From the NCBI RefSeq assembly GCF_958298935.1, contig NC_084943.1, forward strand, positions 19,833,001-19,897,000: a stretch of 64,000 bases of DNA. Reading direction: 5' to 3'. This DNA comes from Phragmites australis. Its lineage: Eukaryota > Streptophyta > Magnoliopsida > Poales > Poaceae. The position numbers were made by a program, and so were the translations under genes. This document shows, one piece after another, positions 49,529 to 61,941 of the stretch. The number at the start of each line of letters is the position of its first letter. Position 1 is the stretch's first letter. The notes under the pieces were generated by a model. That model had not been told where the DNA came from. It made no database searches and saw nothing but the letters and a program-made list of their open reading frames with translations.

Positions 49529-50585
49529 GGCCGAGACGGTAGCTGGGGTGATCAAGAATAGTGGACTTAATTTATTCAGCTGAGAGTTGCAGGTGTGCAG
49601 TAGCCGTCAGTGTGTGTTGTGCGTCGCGGTGGGCCACAATTGTTAATTTCCAATGTGACACATGCGTGAACGGGACCTACTCACGTACGCATTGACCTGC
49701 TTGTATGTAGGGCTGGCAATGAAGCGGATTGGGTCAGATTCCTATGTTTTACACTCGGTGGGGACAGGATTAGGGACAAATTTTACCTTGCAATAGTTGT
49801 TGGTTGGATCCTGATTTGTGTTTGTCACGGGTAGGGGCACATAAAAGCCCAACCCAGCCCACCAACTAGCCCTTCGCAATAGCCGCTAGCCCGCCCTCCT
49901 CTGCTCCCACGCTAGGCGCCACCTGTCGCGCTACCGTTTGCCCCGCCCGCCTCGACGGTTGGCGCCGCGTGGCTGCTTCCTCCTATGCACGCCGCCGCTT
50001 ACACCCGAGGCCATCGCTCGCAACTCCTAGCTCACACCCATGGGTCCCGCTGGGTCTGGGGTTTAGATGATTTTTCACATATTAGATGTTTCGGGACGGG
50101 TCGAGTTTTTTATTTAGGTTTTGGATCAGATAAATTTTTACTACACTCAGTCTCGATCCGTCCTATTATCAGCCTACTTATATTACCCCATGTAGATTCA
50201 GGGTTGATTTTGTAGAGTTTCTTTTTCTACTTTTGGACATAGAGGGTAGTTGGAACTCACAAGTTACCTATTAGGTTTGGCAAAATCTTCAACGTATGAG
50301 CAATTTATCGAAACCTATTCAAGAGCTAGTTAACGGTTTATGCATGTTACTGATGAACAATTTGAAATGCGAATGCCATTTTAAGGAAACTACTGAAGTA
50401 TAATAAGTGAATTTTACACATTTACTTGTTTATTTAAGATTTTGGGTGAACTTTCAGTGCAAGGTCAACGTGGTATCATAAGCATTAGGCAAGAGGACTT
50501 AAGTTTTTCGATGAATTAAATGGGGTATGCAGCTCAACAAAATCTATACGAAATTGTCTGAAGATTAAAATCTCGATGTTTTTAA
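49529..50585. other. GDSL upstream region and a dispersed repeat
   Basis: The first 150 bp would hold the GDSL promoter and 5' UTR. From 49,707 a repeat starts GTAGGGCTGGCAATG and continues GC-rich to about 50,180; the GGGCTGGCAA start is common to a dispersed grass element. No gene was recognised. Confidence 0.4.
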
Positions 50586-50589
50586 GTAG

Positions 50590-50995
50590 ACGATAGCCCA
50601 CCGCACCTGCACAAGTAATGCGCTCAACTGTATATTCAAGGTCCCGTCGCCGGTAACCCATAAGGCGCCAACTATGAATGAAGATAAAGACATGACAACA
50701 ACGTCAGAAAGAGACGAAGGTAGTGTACACACGGGTGCACATCAGCTGGAAATGGGCAAAAAACTGAAAATTATGCAAATTTGCTAGAAAACACACCTAA
50801 AAGTTCTCAAAACTTCTGAACAATTCCACAAAATTTCAAATGCGAATTCGATTTTATTTGAGAGATATGAAAATGGCATGAAGATAGAGAAAAGCAATGA
50901 CAGATGGACAACGGATCAAACCAAACCTGTAAAAAGGGAGCAGCCGAAACAGAGTTGCAGCCTGAAGAGCTGCACCAGCGATGGCACAACAGTGT
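50590..50995 (-). pseudogene. UNC93-like gene, copy 3 (two decayed exons)
   Basis: Minus strand about 50,995-50,927 reads HCCAIAGAALQAATLFRLLP then FY|, matching the exon of the main copy that encodes FIVSVGAIVQAVVLFWLL. About 50,680-50,597 reads ALWVTGDGTLNIQLSALL, matching ALWGVGDGVLNTQLSALL. Order and spacing follow copy 1. The final exon was not found. It is much more diverged than copies 1 and 2. Confidence 0.65.
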
Positions 50996-50999
50996 GGTA

Positions 51000-51640
51000 C
51001 GCTCCTTTCATCTTCGTGTTTTAGGAAACGGGAAATATATTACGCAAATATGGAGTGCGTATAATCGTCACAGATTAACTGTGGTACAAAATTAGAGCAC
51101 TGACGATCATCAACGCGGAATGGTCTGCCTCGCATGATGCGCTATATAACTGACAGCTCTCCTGCCGGTTCATTTAAAAGAAGTTAACTCAAAGCAACCC
51201 TATTCTGAAGTCGAAACAACTTCTTGAAATCTAGAAACCTCTGGCCTTCCGGTGAACGCAATTCTCACTTCACGTACCAGGTATACGTACCAACACCTGT
51301 GATCCACATCTTTCCATGAAACCCCTTTCATATTTCAATGGATGATTCATTTTGGTACCGTGCGTTTTCTAGCCAAAAGTCAAGATGATTCCTTTGCAAT
51401 CCACTTGGACATCATGATGATCAATAGCATGCCGTATTGTACCTTTGTAAGGGCAGTTGATATAAACGCAGAGCTGTACACACCATGACAAATTTTGTCA
51501 CATGTTGGCCAAAAAAGTAAAAGAACAAGCACAAATAACCGATTAAACAATCAGGTAAGTAGTATGTGCAAAGTCAAATACAAGTGTTAACCAAAGTCTA
51601 GGTTCTCTGTGCAGTGGATCCAAGTAGATTTGCATAATAC
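51000..51640. other. Spacer between UNC93 copies 3 and 1
   Basis: No gene. It is UTR-like, AT-rich sequence. It borders the copy-1 3' UTR, which extends to about 51,600 judging by similarity with the copy-2 flank. Confidence 0.35.
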
Positions 51641-51683
51641 CATATCTTCCAGAATATCCAATTCAATGTAGCACATCTTCAGG

Positions 51684-51765
51684 CCTTGTTTGGAACACAG
51701 GGATTTCGTATGAATTCTATAATATAGAAACATCCACTCTCACTAATCATGTGTTCCAAACACAA
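51684..51765. mobile_element. Very short MITE-like inverted repeat
   Basis: CCTTGTTTGGAACACAGG at the left and TGTGTTCCAAACA at the right form about 13-bp inverted ends around roughly 50 bp. It lies in the 3' flank of UNC93 copy 1. Confidence 0.45.
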
Positions 51766-52057
51766 TCTCAGAATGAAAGAACAGATCTTGCAATTCATTT
51801 TTTGACTACATCACTACAACATTGGTGTAAACAACCAAAGGACAGGAACAGTAGCAGCAAACCAGATGCAAGCCTGATTGTCGCTTTCCCCATTTTGCCT
51901 GCTACAACTTCTCTTCAGCAATGGCTGAAACCAATGGCGCAACATGGTGTGACAACTCACATCTGATGGACTGTGCACTTCCCTTTCATATCACTGGTGA
52001 ATACAATGTGGGGAAGTCACGACAGCACCGGTTTGGACATCAGAAAATGGATTTGCC

Positions 52058-55000
52058 TCAGGGTCTGACGATCGATGACTTGTCGACAACAAGGGTAAGG
52101 AGCAGGAATGAGCCAAAGGAGACGAATAGGGATATGATCATCAAAATAAGCATGGCTTGCAGCGTGATGGTTGGGCTCAGAAAGAAGATGACTGCGATGG
52201 CGCCTGATTGCCAGACCTTCAGCTGTGCAAAGGCAGCCTCCTGCATTTTCCATTTTGTCAAACTTGAGTATTCATTAAAGAAAAGTTGTTATGTCAGCAA
52301 AGGAAATGTGTCAAATTATACCCTAGAAGTATTTAAAGAATGAAATTCATAAGCCAGCAAATGAGATCAAAGCATAGTATTCATGCCATATGCATAGATG
52401 AAACTCTTAAGAAAGTAAACTAAAATGAGGTTACCTTGACATCTTCGAACGGTAGCCCAAGGAGTGCACTTAACTGTGTATTCAAGACACCATCACCAAC
52501 ACCCCATAAGGCGCCTATGAGTAGTGGTACCGCAGCACCAAGCAGTCCAGCCATTGGACTGTGGGCAAGATAAAGATGAGTAAATTACAGTAACGGTCAC
52601 AGGCACAACTGCAGAATGGCATATACAGAAATCCAACCTGTAAAAACGAAGCAACCAGAATAGGACTACGGCCTGCACAATAGCTCCGACCGACACTATA
52701 AATGTAACTGAATGAAGTCCGGAGGTCAAACGTCCAGAACCAATGAACACTGCAATGCCAAGCATATTCCAAAAGTCAGGTACATCATGCAGTACATTTT
52801 TGTAGTAGTTTAGAAAGATACAGTTATAGATTGAAGATAACTGGAAAACAAGATAAAATGCGGTTGCTAGTGTTACTAGAGCACTTCGGTGATTCTTGCC
52901 GTAAAGTAATGGCAACAACAGATGCCTTGGCAAAATGAAAACAGGATTCAGCATGAAATGGTAGAAGGAATTGAGGACATTTGTCAACAATTTCAGAGGA
53001 AAAGAAGGATAATATTAGTAATTCAACAATCAGGTAACTGTTATTTCACTTACAACTACATCAGCTGCACCATAAATTGCCATGGCTCCACCAACTCCAG
53101 AGATGCCAAGAACAGGTGTTACAATACTCTTTGTGAACACCGCCCTTCAGAAGAATCCACAGAATTGTCTTAGAAAATGCACACTAATAAGTGAGCATGC
53201 AACCATGGATGTTGAAAGAAGCAAGGGGTACTTACCATATAAATGCCTGTTGTAAACCAGAATATGCTACAAGAGTGATAATAAGAAGCATTCTTCGGTC
53301 CTTAAGAGGAGCAACAATGTATTTCAACATTGCTCCAAACGAGGAATGTGTTGGAGCATTATCTCCTTTCTCATCTCTTTTGGACAGTAAACACGTTAAC
53401 ACAATGCCCACAATCATGCAGCCAAGAAACACAACAAACAGCAGATTTTTCCTGTGGCACTTCCACCATCCTGAAGTGGTATGAGAACCAGATGATCAAT
53501 AAGAAGGCACTCACATGCAAATGTGTATTCAACACTCTACAAAGCAGACAAAATGACACTAAGAAAATATCAAAGAAAAGAGTAAGTCATGGTACTATAG
53601 TGCAAGTCAATAACCTCAATTTAGTTTAGCTACTAATGTCTAATTATCAGTATCCAGAACATAATGCCAAATGTAAAGAAAATATGTATTTTGGAATATT
53701 ATAATACGTTGCTAACCTTTCCATTTCTCAGTAGCGCAAGCAAGATCAAATTTCCAACGACCTACATAATTCAAATGGAATATAAGTCAGAAACCATTGT
53801 ATTGTAGAGGACATATATGATATATCCAGAGAGAAATAGACGCTACAGTTGAGGTATGAAGAACAAACACTGGAATATATCCTGGAATGTTTTGATTAAG
53901 ATCAGCTCTTGTACAACTGTGCCTGTGTGCTAGCAAACATTCCCCAAAACTCCCCGTTAAAGCTCCCTAAAGTTGGACCCTCAGGCAAATTATTTTCTCT
54001 TGCATGACTGAGGGCAGCTGATGTGATGTATGTACCCTGCAGTGCAAAGTATAGGTATGTGAGCTGGAAAAAAAATGGGGACCAAATATTTCATTGAAAA
54101 TCAGACCTGCTACCTGCCCAACCCAAATGATCGATGCAGTAAAACCGAGGTAGAGTGAAGTTGGCACCATTGTGTACTTGAAGATTTGTCATTCAAGTTA
54201 ACATTACACAAAAGGCGGCATGTTGAATGTACTAAAATCTTTCTGTAGTATTTTACACAACTGAAACACCCACTAGATTAGGAAACGTCAGCTAGGGTCA
54301 AAAGCTATCCATATCCATATGAGTTATGCGTATCAAAGAAACTCAAAAGTACGCGTATCAAAGAAACTGAAAAGTGTCTCCCTAGTAGATTATTTGGTTT
54401 ATTTGGAACAGACGACATAACCAGGAGACAGCCCCTACTAAGAGTCCAACACTGAGAGCTCCAAAAATGTACACTGAAAATGTACGACCCTATGTCCTTG
54501 ACAACCAAGAGAAACAGAAATCCTTATTCCCTTCCAACACACTTGTTGACCAGAGGGTGGTTGCAGAACATGTAAACTGGTGGAAACATAGCACATATAC
54601 TACCTCCATGTCCCAATGATTGGGCCCAGACCTTCCAATGGTCTGATTTTTTTTTCATCCTCCAAGAAACACGAACTATCAACACACGACCAAACAAGAG
54701 TTGATCGAGTAGAATCAACACCCATCTCTAACTCAGTACGAGCACTGCCTAACTAGCCATTGGATCAGAGAGGCACCACACATCAAAATCCCACACCAAC
54801 AAGCCATCTTGGCACAAGCACACCGCCATCTGTGTCAAACTGAGGAATCAGCCAGTAGCGCGTCAGCCATATGCCCCATGGCGCGGTCCAGTTGTCGAAC
54901 CAGAGGGAGGCCAGTTGACCATTTTCGACCTGGACAATTGTTATGTCATGGTAAAGAGGGGATGTAAACTGATGAATGCAAAACAAATAGTCCGACCTCT

Positions 55001-55676
55001 ATCCCAATCATCAGGGCCAGACCCCCCCCCCCCCCCCCCCCTAATGGTCTGAATTTTGTGCATCCTCTGCCCAAATAGGAGTTCATCGAGAGTAGAATCA
55101 TCACTGATCGCTAACTCAAACGAGCTGCTCCTAGCTACGAATTTTATCAAACAGGTACCACGCATCCAATTCCAAACCAACACGCCGCCCGTGTCTGTCA
55201 GGCAGATCGCTATCCGCAACCAACACGCACGCACCATGTCGCGACGAGGTTGGCGAGGATGAAGAGCGGGTATCCGCTGGTGCCGACGACGAGCGCGCGC
55301 TTGGGGCCCATCCGCGTGACCATGAGCGACGCGGCCATGGCGAAGAGCGTGAAGGAGGTGTAGATCCCCATCGAGACGGTCCCCAGGTCGCCCTCCTGCA
55401 GCACGATTCCCGTGTAGAAACTGAGCACGAGCACGACGAATCGGAGAATCGAATAGAACGGGGAAGGGAGAGGGGAGGGGCAAACGGCGTACGGTGTTGA
55501 CGGTGCTCTCGAGGTTCTGGGCGGCGCTGTGGGCGGAGAAGACGAAGAGGAAGGCCGCGGAGAGGACGTGCGCGTCCGCGGCATGGCTCCGCCTTCCGCC
55601 CGCCCTCCGCCGCCGCCGGGACCTCGGCGAGGAGCGGGGAGCTGGCCGCGGCCTCCTCGTCGCGGTGGGTGTCCAT
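52058..55676 (-). pseudogene. UNC93-like membrane transporter, copy 1 (nearly complete, four frame lesions)
   Basis: Ten exons can be laid out: 55676-55493, 55395-55235, 54176-54114, 54036-53923, 53761-53717, 53470-53236, 53144-53054, 52749-52638, 52558-52435 and 52240-52058. Repaired length would be about 437 residues. Blocks such as GDLGTVSMGIYTSFTLF, YLGFTASIIWVGQ, SGVGGAMAIYGAADVV and FAQLKVWQSGAIAVIFF mark an UNC93-like protein of the major facilitator fold (about 11-12 membrane spans, relatives linked to K+ channel regulation). Lesions: one extra base in exon 1 (after EGGR), one base lost at the exon 2 donor after TGG, one lost in the A-run of exon 6, one lost in exon 8 (CSLV...GRL), and a GC donor after exon 4. 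A functional protein is unlikely unless these are sequence errors. The 3' flank 51,830-52,057 is shared with copy 2. Confidence 0.8.
54600..55200. repeat. Diverged direct duplication inside UNC93 copy 1 intron 2, with a C18 tract
   Basis: 54,620-54,835 and 55,005-55,200 share AATGGTCTGA, CATCCTC, GAGTT-ATCGAG-AGTAGAATCA, TCTCTAACTCA/TCGCTAACTCA and CCACACCAACA/CCAAACCAACA. A pure C run of about 18 lies at 55,023-55,041. Confidence 0.6.
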
Positions 55677-56306
55677 ACCTGCGGGATCGTGAGGGATTCG
55701 GCGGCTCGGGAGTGGAGTGAGGTGCGGGGAGAACGTTCTAGAAACTTCTATAGCAGGGGGCTAGACCGTACAGTGGTAGACTAGCAGGGGGCGCTGGTAT
55801 CGAGAAGGATTCTTGAGGAGGATGCCATCCATGTCAGGTGGCCACTGGCCGGCGAGGCGAGAGAGCGGAGGGGACGAGGCAGGCGGGCCCGCAGGTCAGT
55901 GACCCGTTGCTGATTGTCTGTACCTGCAACGGGTCTTTGTGCAATTCTTGTCCGTGTGTTGTGATAAACAAACAAGGGCTCTCCACGCTGCCTCCCAAAA
56001 CTTTCCAAGTGGTTAGGATAGCTGCGAAATATCTTGCATCGTTAGTCTATGTTCGACGAATATTTTAAAAATTTATTTTTTATAATATTATTATAGTATT
56101 TTTAATTTTTTTATCTTCGACCAGTACCTATTTTTTATCTTTCATTACTCTTCTATTTCTTTTAATCTATAGTCATCAACTGTGAATAGTGTTGTATGAA
56201 ATAGAGAGGTCCTCAAATATGCGGAGGGGAGAGGGGGCAACCGCATCAACGTAGCTCACTGTAGCAGTGGATGTAGCTTTTACTAAGTGCGATGCCGGCG
56301 AGCAAA
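55677..56306. other. Upstream region of UNC93 copy 1
   Basis: 55,677-55,900 is GC-rich and would be promoter and 5' UTR. 56,060-56,200 is AT-rich repeat (ATATTATTATAGTATTTTTA) resembling the stretch near 12,580. No gene. Confidence 0.4.
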
Positions 56307-56634
56307 GGCGGCATCTCGTGCTGTTACAGTGATACGGCTGGCTTTGCTGCCTCTGCTGGAGACACCTTTAGACGGTTATCGTACGCCACAAAACATTCTA
56401 AATCTAGGGGGTTTGAAAATTTATTAGAAACCGGTTGATATTCATGAAAATTGATCAATTTGGTCCGCACCGAGGCAGCATCCCGTGCTGTTGCAGTGAT
56501 GCGGCTGGCTTTGCTGCCTCTGCTGGAGACGCCCTTAGACGGTTATCGTACGCACATTCGAAATCTAGGGGGTTTGAAAATTTATTGAAAACCGATTGAT
56601 ATTCATGAAAATTGATCAATTTAGTTCGTATCGA
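56307..56634. repeat. Two-unit tandem duplication of about 165 bp
   Basis: Unit one 56,307-56,473, unit two 56,474-56,634. They share CGTGCTGTT-CAGTGAT-CGG, CTGGCTTTGCTGCCTCTGCT, TTAGACGGTTATCGTACGC, AAATCTAGGGGGTTTGAAAA and ATATTCATGAAAATTGATCA, with only scattered differences. Confidence 0.85.
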
Positions 56635-56880
56635 ATTCTAAATTCGACTGGTTATTGAATTTGAATTCAAACAAATAAAAATAAAAAATCTAGATATACT
56701 AGTGACAGTTTAAAGACCTCCTATGAAAAAAAAATAATAATATTTGTATCATATTTTATAGAGAGAAAGTTTGAAAAAAAAAATGTGCAGCTTATTTAAT
56801 AGAGCTCATGTTAAGAAAAATATTAACATATAAATACATATTTTTTGTGTAGGGTTCATTTAATAGGATTCATTTAATAG
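56635..56880. repeat. Dispersed AT-rich repeat, copy 1
   Basis: It shares with 63,220-63,480 the blocks TTGAATTCAAA, ATCATATT-TATAG, GAGAAAGTTTGAAAAAA, ACATGCAAACACATA/ACATATAAATACATA and TTTTTTGTGTA. Same strand; both are probably pieces of one transposon family. Confidence 0.5.
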
Positions 56881-56899
56881 TGTTCATAGCTTCGTCAAC

Positions 56900-57423
56900 C
56901 CCTTCGACGGCGGTCTGGGAGGTTTGTGATGGCAGTTGATTTGGTGAAGATGTGTTTGGGGTAGATTTCTGTTCCTCATGTTTTGTGTGTGGTTCCAGGT
57001 CATTGGTTCTTAGTCTGATGACACCGGACAGCCCTGTTGTGCCTCTAACTCCGGTGAGCTTGTGTTGGTGGCATCAATTTAAAGTTTTCCTGACATAGCT
57101 CTGCATCATGGTTGCCGATGTTCATTCAATGGTCCACATGCGATCAGATTGAGGTTCCTGGTCGTTGGTTCTTGCGGCTTAACAAGGTGTGGGCCTTAGC
57201 GTTGGCTCCATCAGGGGAATGGAAGGTTCATCGTCGATCTACGTTGCTGAGTTTGGCTTGTCAATGTTGGTAGCGGCGCAAGGAGAGGCAGAGGAAGAAG
57301 GTGGAGAAAGGTCTTTGGAGTCCTTGTTAGTTTTTTTTTCGAGATGTTGCCTGGTTGTGTTTGTAATTGGGGGATGTTATTTTCTTGCTATATGAATGAA
57401 ATCCCTTCCGCTTTGCAAAATTT
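56900..57423 (+). mobile_element. LINE 3' end (probable)
   Basis: The last 100 bp read GAGATGTTGCCTGGTTGTG ... TTCTTGCTATATGAATGAAA and end TCCCTTCCGCTTTGC, the kind of 3' UTR ending of plant L1 elements. Upstream sequence has no intact coding region. Confidence 0.5.
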
Positions 57424-57445
57424 AGAGGCCGTTGTTGGAGTCGTA

Positions 57446-57876
57446 GGGTGTGATTGGTTGTTCATATAGTTTTACTTGTATGGACCACATATATAGTCTG
57501 AGAAAAAACAGGTTGAGTAGAGTCATATTTATTGAAAAAAGAGTATTTGATTAAGTACTGTTTAGATAGACTGAGCCGAGTTTCTATTTAATTAGCCAAA
57601 TATAAAGTCGTATAAGTGGATATAAAAGTTAAGACTATAATTGGTTGCTCGTATAGAAATAATTTTGTGATACTGATAAGTAAATCCGCTTGCATGAATG
57701 GATGCAAAACCTACATTTGTCGGGTCGAGCTTCCCTCCCGAGTCAATTTACAAACATGTATTTACATCCATCAAATCAAACTAAAATATTACGTGTAAGC
57801 AATTAAACACATATCTTTTTAAAATTATAGATATCCGTCAAACCAGCACCTATCGATACGAATAATCAATCACACT
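57446..57876. mobile_element. MITE with GGGTGTGATTG ends (431 bp)
   Basis: The left end is GGGTGTGATTGGTTGTTCAT and the inverted right end is AGTGTGATTGATTATTCGTA. TA is found on both sides. An internal copy of the terminal motif (ATAATTGGTTGCTCGTATAG) lies near 57,637. Confidence 0.65.
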
Positions 57877-59480
57877 TATAGGTGATCGTGTCCATGTACT
57901 TACACACCGTACCAAACTGTGATGTGGATAATATCATACTCTGATGGACTCCATTTGTCAGGTGACGCATCTGAACGGATCCTACGAGCACCAACCACCA
58001 GCTGCCGACGCGATTACTCCACTCCAATCGCACTGGACACACATCCAGAGGCAATTTCCGTCCATTTCTTGGCAGTATTGGACTCAGACTCAAGCTATTG
58101 GTCGTCCTCATCGGTGCAGAGTCTCCTGGGTACGTGGCTGCGGACCAATCAATATCTCCAGCCCTGGTACAGATTGGAGCTCACCTGGAGTCAATGCTAG
58201 AATGACTGAGCTTGTCCCCATCTTCATTGCTTGAGCCACGCTCCCAACCCACGCGGCTTGAGACCTTGAGTTGTTGCTCTCTTTCCCTCTCTTTCCTCGA
58301 ACCGAACGACTCTTGAGCTCCTCTTTTTGGATCTCCTTTGTCAGTGTGTTTGTGCCCCCAAATCTCGCCCGCCCCAAGACTCTACCATCTAAATTGAATG
58401 TGAAAATGGATTGCCCGTCCACATCGGAGTCAAGATCTGCTGCCCCGACGCCCGAAGCTGCTATCTTCCCTGCCAATTTGTGTGTGTCTCTCTCTCACCC
58501 GCCCACAAGCTCTCGTCCGCTCACCTTCCTGCTTCATGTGACCTCACCCGTCGGGAGGCGACTTGATCTGGTTGAGAGGGAGGGGGTGCAGAGCAAACGT
58601 GGAGGTCAGTGAGGAGGACCATAGAATCAGCGGCTTCTGGAGCCTTCACGAGCGTACATGTGCAAGCAGCGTTGGAGGATTTAGGAGGACGACTCGGAAA
58701 CGTAGGATGAGCATTGGACGGCGAGGCTATATCACTACAGTAGCTACGGTACCCTGATGCCTTAAGCATGTTGATTATTAGCCCGTTAATATATGTTATA
58801 GATACGCCGAACTATAAAAAAAATTGGAAAGCTGTCGTGGACCCGTGGTTCCAGCTCAGTCTAGCAAGTAATTACTAGATAACCGAGGGATCTATCTGGC
58901 AATATTACTTTTTTTTTCCTGCATACTACTACAGTACGCTTTGCAGGTTGTGTAAACTTTGCATGAGTTAAACCGAAGATGCAAAACATAAAAATGCACA
59001 CAAGCTACAATTTGGAAGCTGTGGATATGTAGACGTTATTCAATCCACTAAATTCAAGACTACATAATGGAAAGTTTCTAACATAACCTATGCATTAAGT
59101 CTTAGCATTCATGTTTCTCCAAGTCTCCTCAGAATGTTCATGACATCGATGAAGGCTGAGCTGCAGGTGATCACAGAATCATATAATATTAAGGGCGAAG
59201 TTAGAGCTCTAAAGGTTGGAGGTACAATTCAACATATACAGGCCTAGATATTATAAACATTTAGAATTACATGGTACACATGAGCTGAAATTGAATTGCT
59301 AATAACTAAGATTTTATTTTTTTCCCTTTATGTCATTGCACTCGGCTACGATACTGTAGCTTCACGTCCCGTATAATATGTGATTCTCATGGCCATATAT
59401 ATACAATCATGTAAAGTAATAGTTTCTAAGTCTGCAAATAAATCCCTATATTTGTACAACACAATATCTACAAAGATTAA
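57877..59480. other. Spacer with no recognised gene
   Basis: 57,910-58,770 is moderately GC-rich, with several overlapping frames on both strands up to 122 residues (58,476-58,108, minus), none recognised. 58,780-59,480 is AT-rich. Confidence 0.3.
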
Positions 59481-59783
59481 CCCAACTCAAAGTAGCACAT
59501 CTTTGTGAACTATATGCAAGCCCGACTGTCGGTTTCCCCATTTTGTGGCCTGCAACGATTTTATTTCAGCAATGGCTGAAACGAATAGCATGGCGAAACA
59601 TGGTGTCACAACTCAAATAGGGCATATCCCTTTCATATCACCGCTGAACACAATACGGGGCAGTACACGCTGCTGGTAACATTGACGAAGACGCGTGGTC
59701 GTGCGCCGCTTTGGACAACGGATGACAGATTTGCCTCAGGATCTAATGATCGACGGTCCATGGCTTCCTGACAGCAATGGTAA

Positions 59784-60050
59784 GATCATCTCCAACTATA
59801 TTACCTTAATTTCGTTTTCTTTCTGATTCTCTTTCTTATTTCTATTTTTTTATTTTTTCCTATCTCCAACAACTTCCTTTCGAAAGGAATCGTGAAACAA
59901 AAGGAAAGAGAATCTCGTCCTGAAGGGAATGAACTTGAGAATCCCTTTTGTGACGATAACCGTGAAGAAAAACCGTTAAAATGCTAAATAAAACGAAAAT
60001 ATCTTTACGATGGGATTTTCGTCCCCGAAGAGAAACCCCCGGTCATGATC
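59784..60050. mobile_element. Tourist-like MITE in exon 10 of UNC93 copy 2
   Basis: Flanked by TAA at 59,781-59,783 and TAA at 60,051-60,053. The inverted ends are GATCATCTCC and GATCATGACC. Copy 1 at the same point has no insert (...GGTAAGGAGCAGG), which fixes the limits. Confidence 0.8.
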
Positions 60051-61736
60051 TAAGGAACAGGAATGCGCTAAAAGAGACGAAGAGGGCTGTGGTCATCACG
60101 ATAAGCATGGCTTGTAGGGTGATGTGTGGTCTAAGGAAGAAGATGACAGCATCGGCACCTGATTGCCAGACCTTGAACTGTGCAAAGGCAGAATCCTGCG
60201 TTTTCCATATTGCCAAACTCAAGTATTCATTGAAGTAGTTATGCCAGAGAATGAGATAACAGAAAGGAAATCATAAGCCAGCAAATGAGATCAAAGCATC
60301 ATATTCACGCCATATGTGTAAAGAAAGTAAAATGTAATGATATTACCTTGGAATCTTCGAACAGCAGCCCGAGTACTGCATCTAACTGCGGATTCAACAT
60401 CCCGTCACCAACAGCCCATAAGGCGCCAATTGCAAGATAAATATGAGTAAATTACAATAGCAGTGAAAAGCACAACTACACAATGACATTTAAAGAAATC
60501 AAACCTGTAAAAAAGAAGCAATCAGAATAGGACTACAGCCTGGACAATAGCTCCGGCCGACACTACAAATGTAGCTGAATAAAGTCCGGAGATCAGACAT
60601 CCAGGAACCAATGAACACTGAAATGTCAGGCATGTTCCAAAGGTCAGCTAAAAGAAAATCTGTTCTTTTAATTTTGCTTTTTTAAAAGAACTAATTCGAC
60701 AATCAGGTCATTGTGCTTTCACGTACAACTGCATCAGCTGCACCATAGATTGCCATGGCTCCACCAACTCCAGAATCGCCAAGCACAGGTGTTACAATAC
60801 TCTTTGTGAATACAGTCCTTCAGAAGAATCCGCAGTATTTTCTTTTAAAAAGCTGTATAGTAAGATAGTGAACAGCCATGGATGTTGAGAATTATGTGGG
60901 CTACTTACTAGACAAATGCATGCTGTAGACCTGAATATGTCATAAGTGGGACAGTAAGAAGCATTCTTCGGTCCTTGAGAGGGGCAACAATATACTTCAA
61001 CGTAGCTCCAACTGAGGAATGAACCGGAGCATTATCTCCTTTCTCGTCCCTTTTGAACAGTAAACACATCAATACAATGCCCACAGTCATGCAGCCAAGA
61101 AACACAACAAACAACAGATTTTTTTTTCGTGACAATTCCTCCATCCTGAAGTGATATGATAATCAAAGGATTAAGAAAAATTACAGTTGACATGTAAATG
61201 TATTTATGACTTTGATTCTGGTCGGTTGCCTCAATTCTAAATCTTCTCGCAAAACTGTGTCTTCTTTTTTTAGGATTTAATTGGGCTACTTGGTGTGTCC
61301 GCAACAAGACTTACCTCAGCAAGCTAATTGTTTCTCTTGTCAAAGGTCTCTTATTTGCAGACTTAGAAAATCTTGCTCAATGAGAATAGCATGGAGAAAA
61401 TTAATCCAGCTCTACAACAGCTGGAGGGGTGGTGCTACAACTTCCAGCCAAGCTTGACCTCCATATCTGATATCTTGAAGCTGTAGTCTTTCTTGACGTG
61501 TTGTCTTAGCTACCGTGTCATTTGTATTTATATCCTAACTTGTTTCCTTTCGTTTGTGAGACTCTTGGTACCCTGGTGTATATAACTGGTAATTTGCTTT
61601 CAATAGAAGCAGAGATTTCTCCTGAAAAAAAAACATGTAAATGTATATTCTACAAAGCAGTCAAAGTGACAAAAAGAAAATTCAAAAAAGAAAAGAAAAA
61701 CTAACAGTAAGCACTGATGCATTTGCGTGATTGGCA

Positions 61737-61941
61737 CTCCCTCTGTTTCACAGTATTTGTCAAGCAAGAAAGCACAATATTTAGGTTATATAAGACATTT
61801 GGATCATGCTTGTCCATATTAGATGGAGCAGTAGAATGTCCATCGAACAAGAATAAGCATGATCTAATTCCATTAAATTTTACTTAATTCTGCACTATCT
61901 TGGTATGCGCACACATGATAAGTATTTTGCGACCGAAGCTG
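61737..61941. mobile_element. Stowaway-like MITE in UNC93 copy 2 intron
   Basis: The left end is CTCCCTCTGTTTCACAGTAT and the inverted right end is CTTCGGTCGCAAAATACTTA, alignable with each other and with the Stowaway terminus CTCCCTCYGT. About 205 bp. Confidence 0.6.

Noticed and set aside
49529..49555. N-terminal extension of the GDSL protein to 49,555
   Set aside because: The extension would start at TTG; the ATG at 49,528 begins a good signal peptide.
58108..58612. Possible gene on either strand
   Set aside because: Overlapping open frames without recognisable motif, splice structure or start context; left as unassigned spacer.
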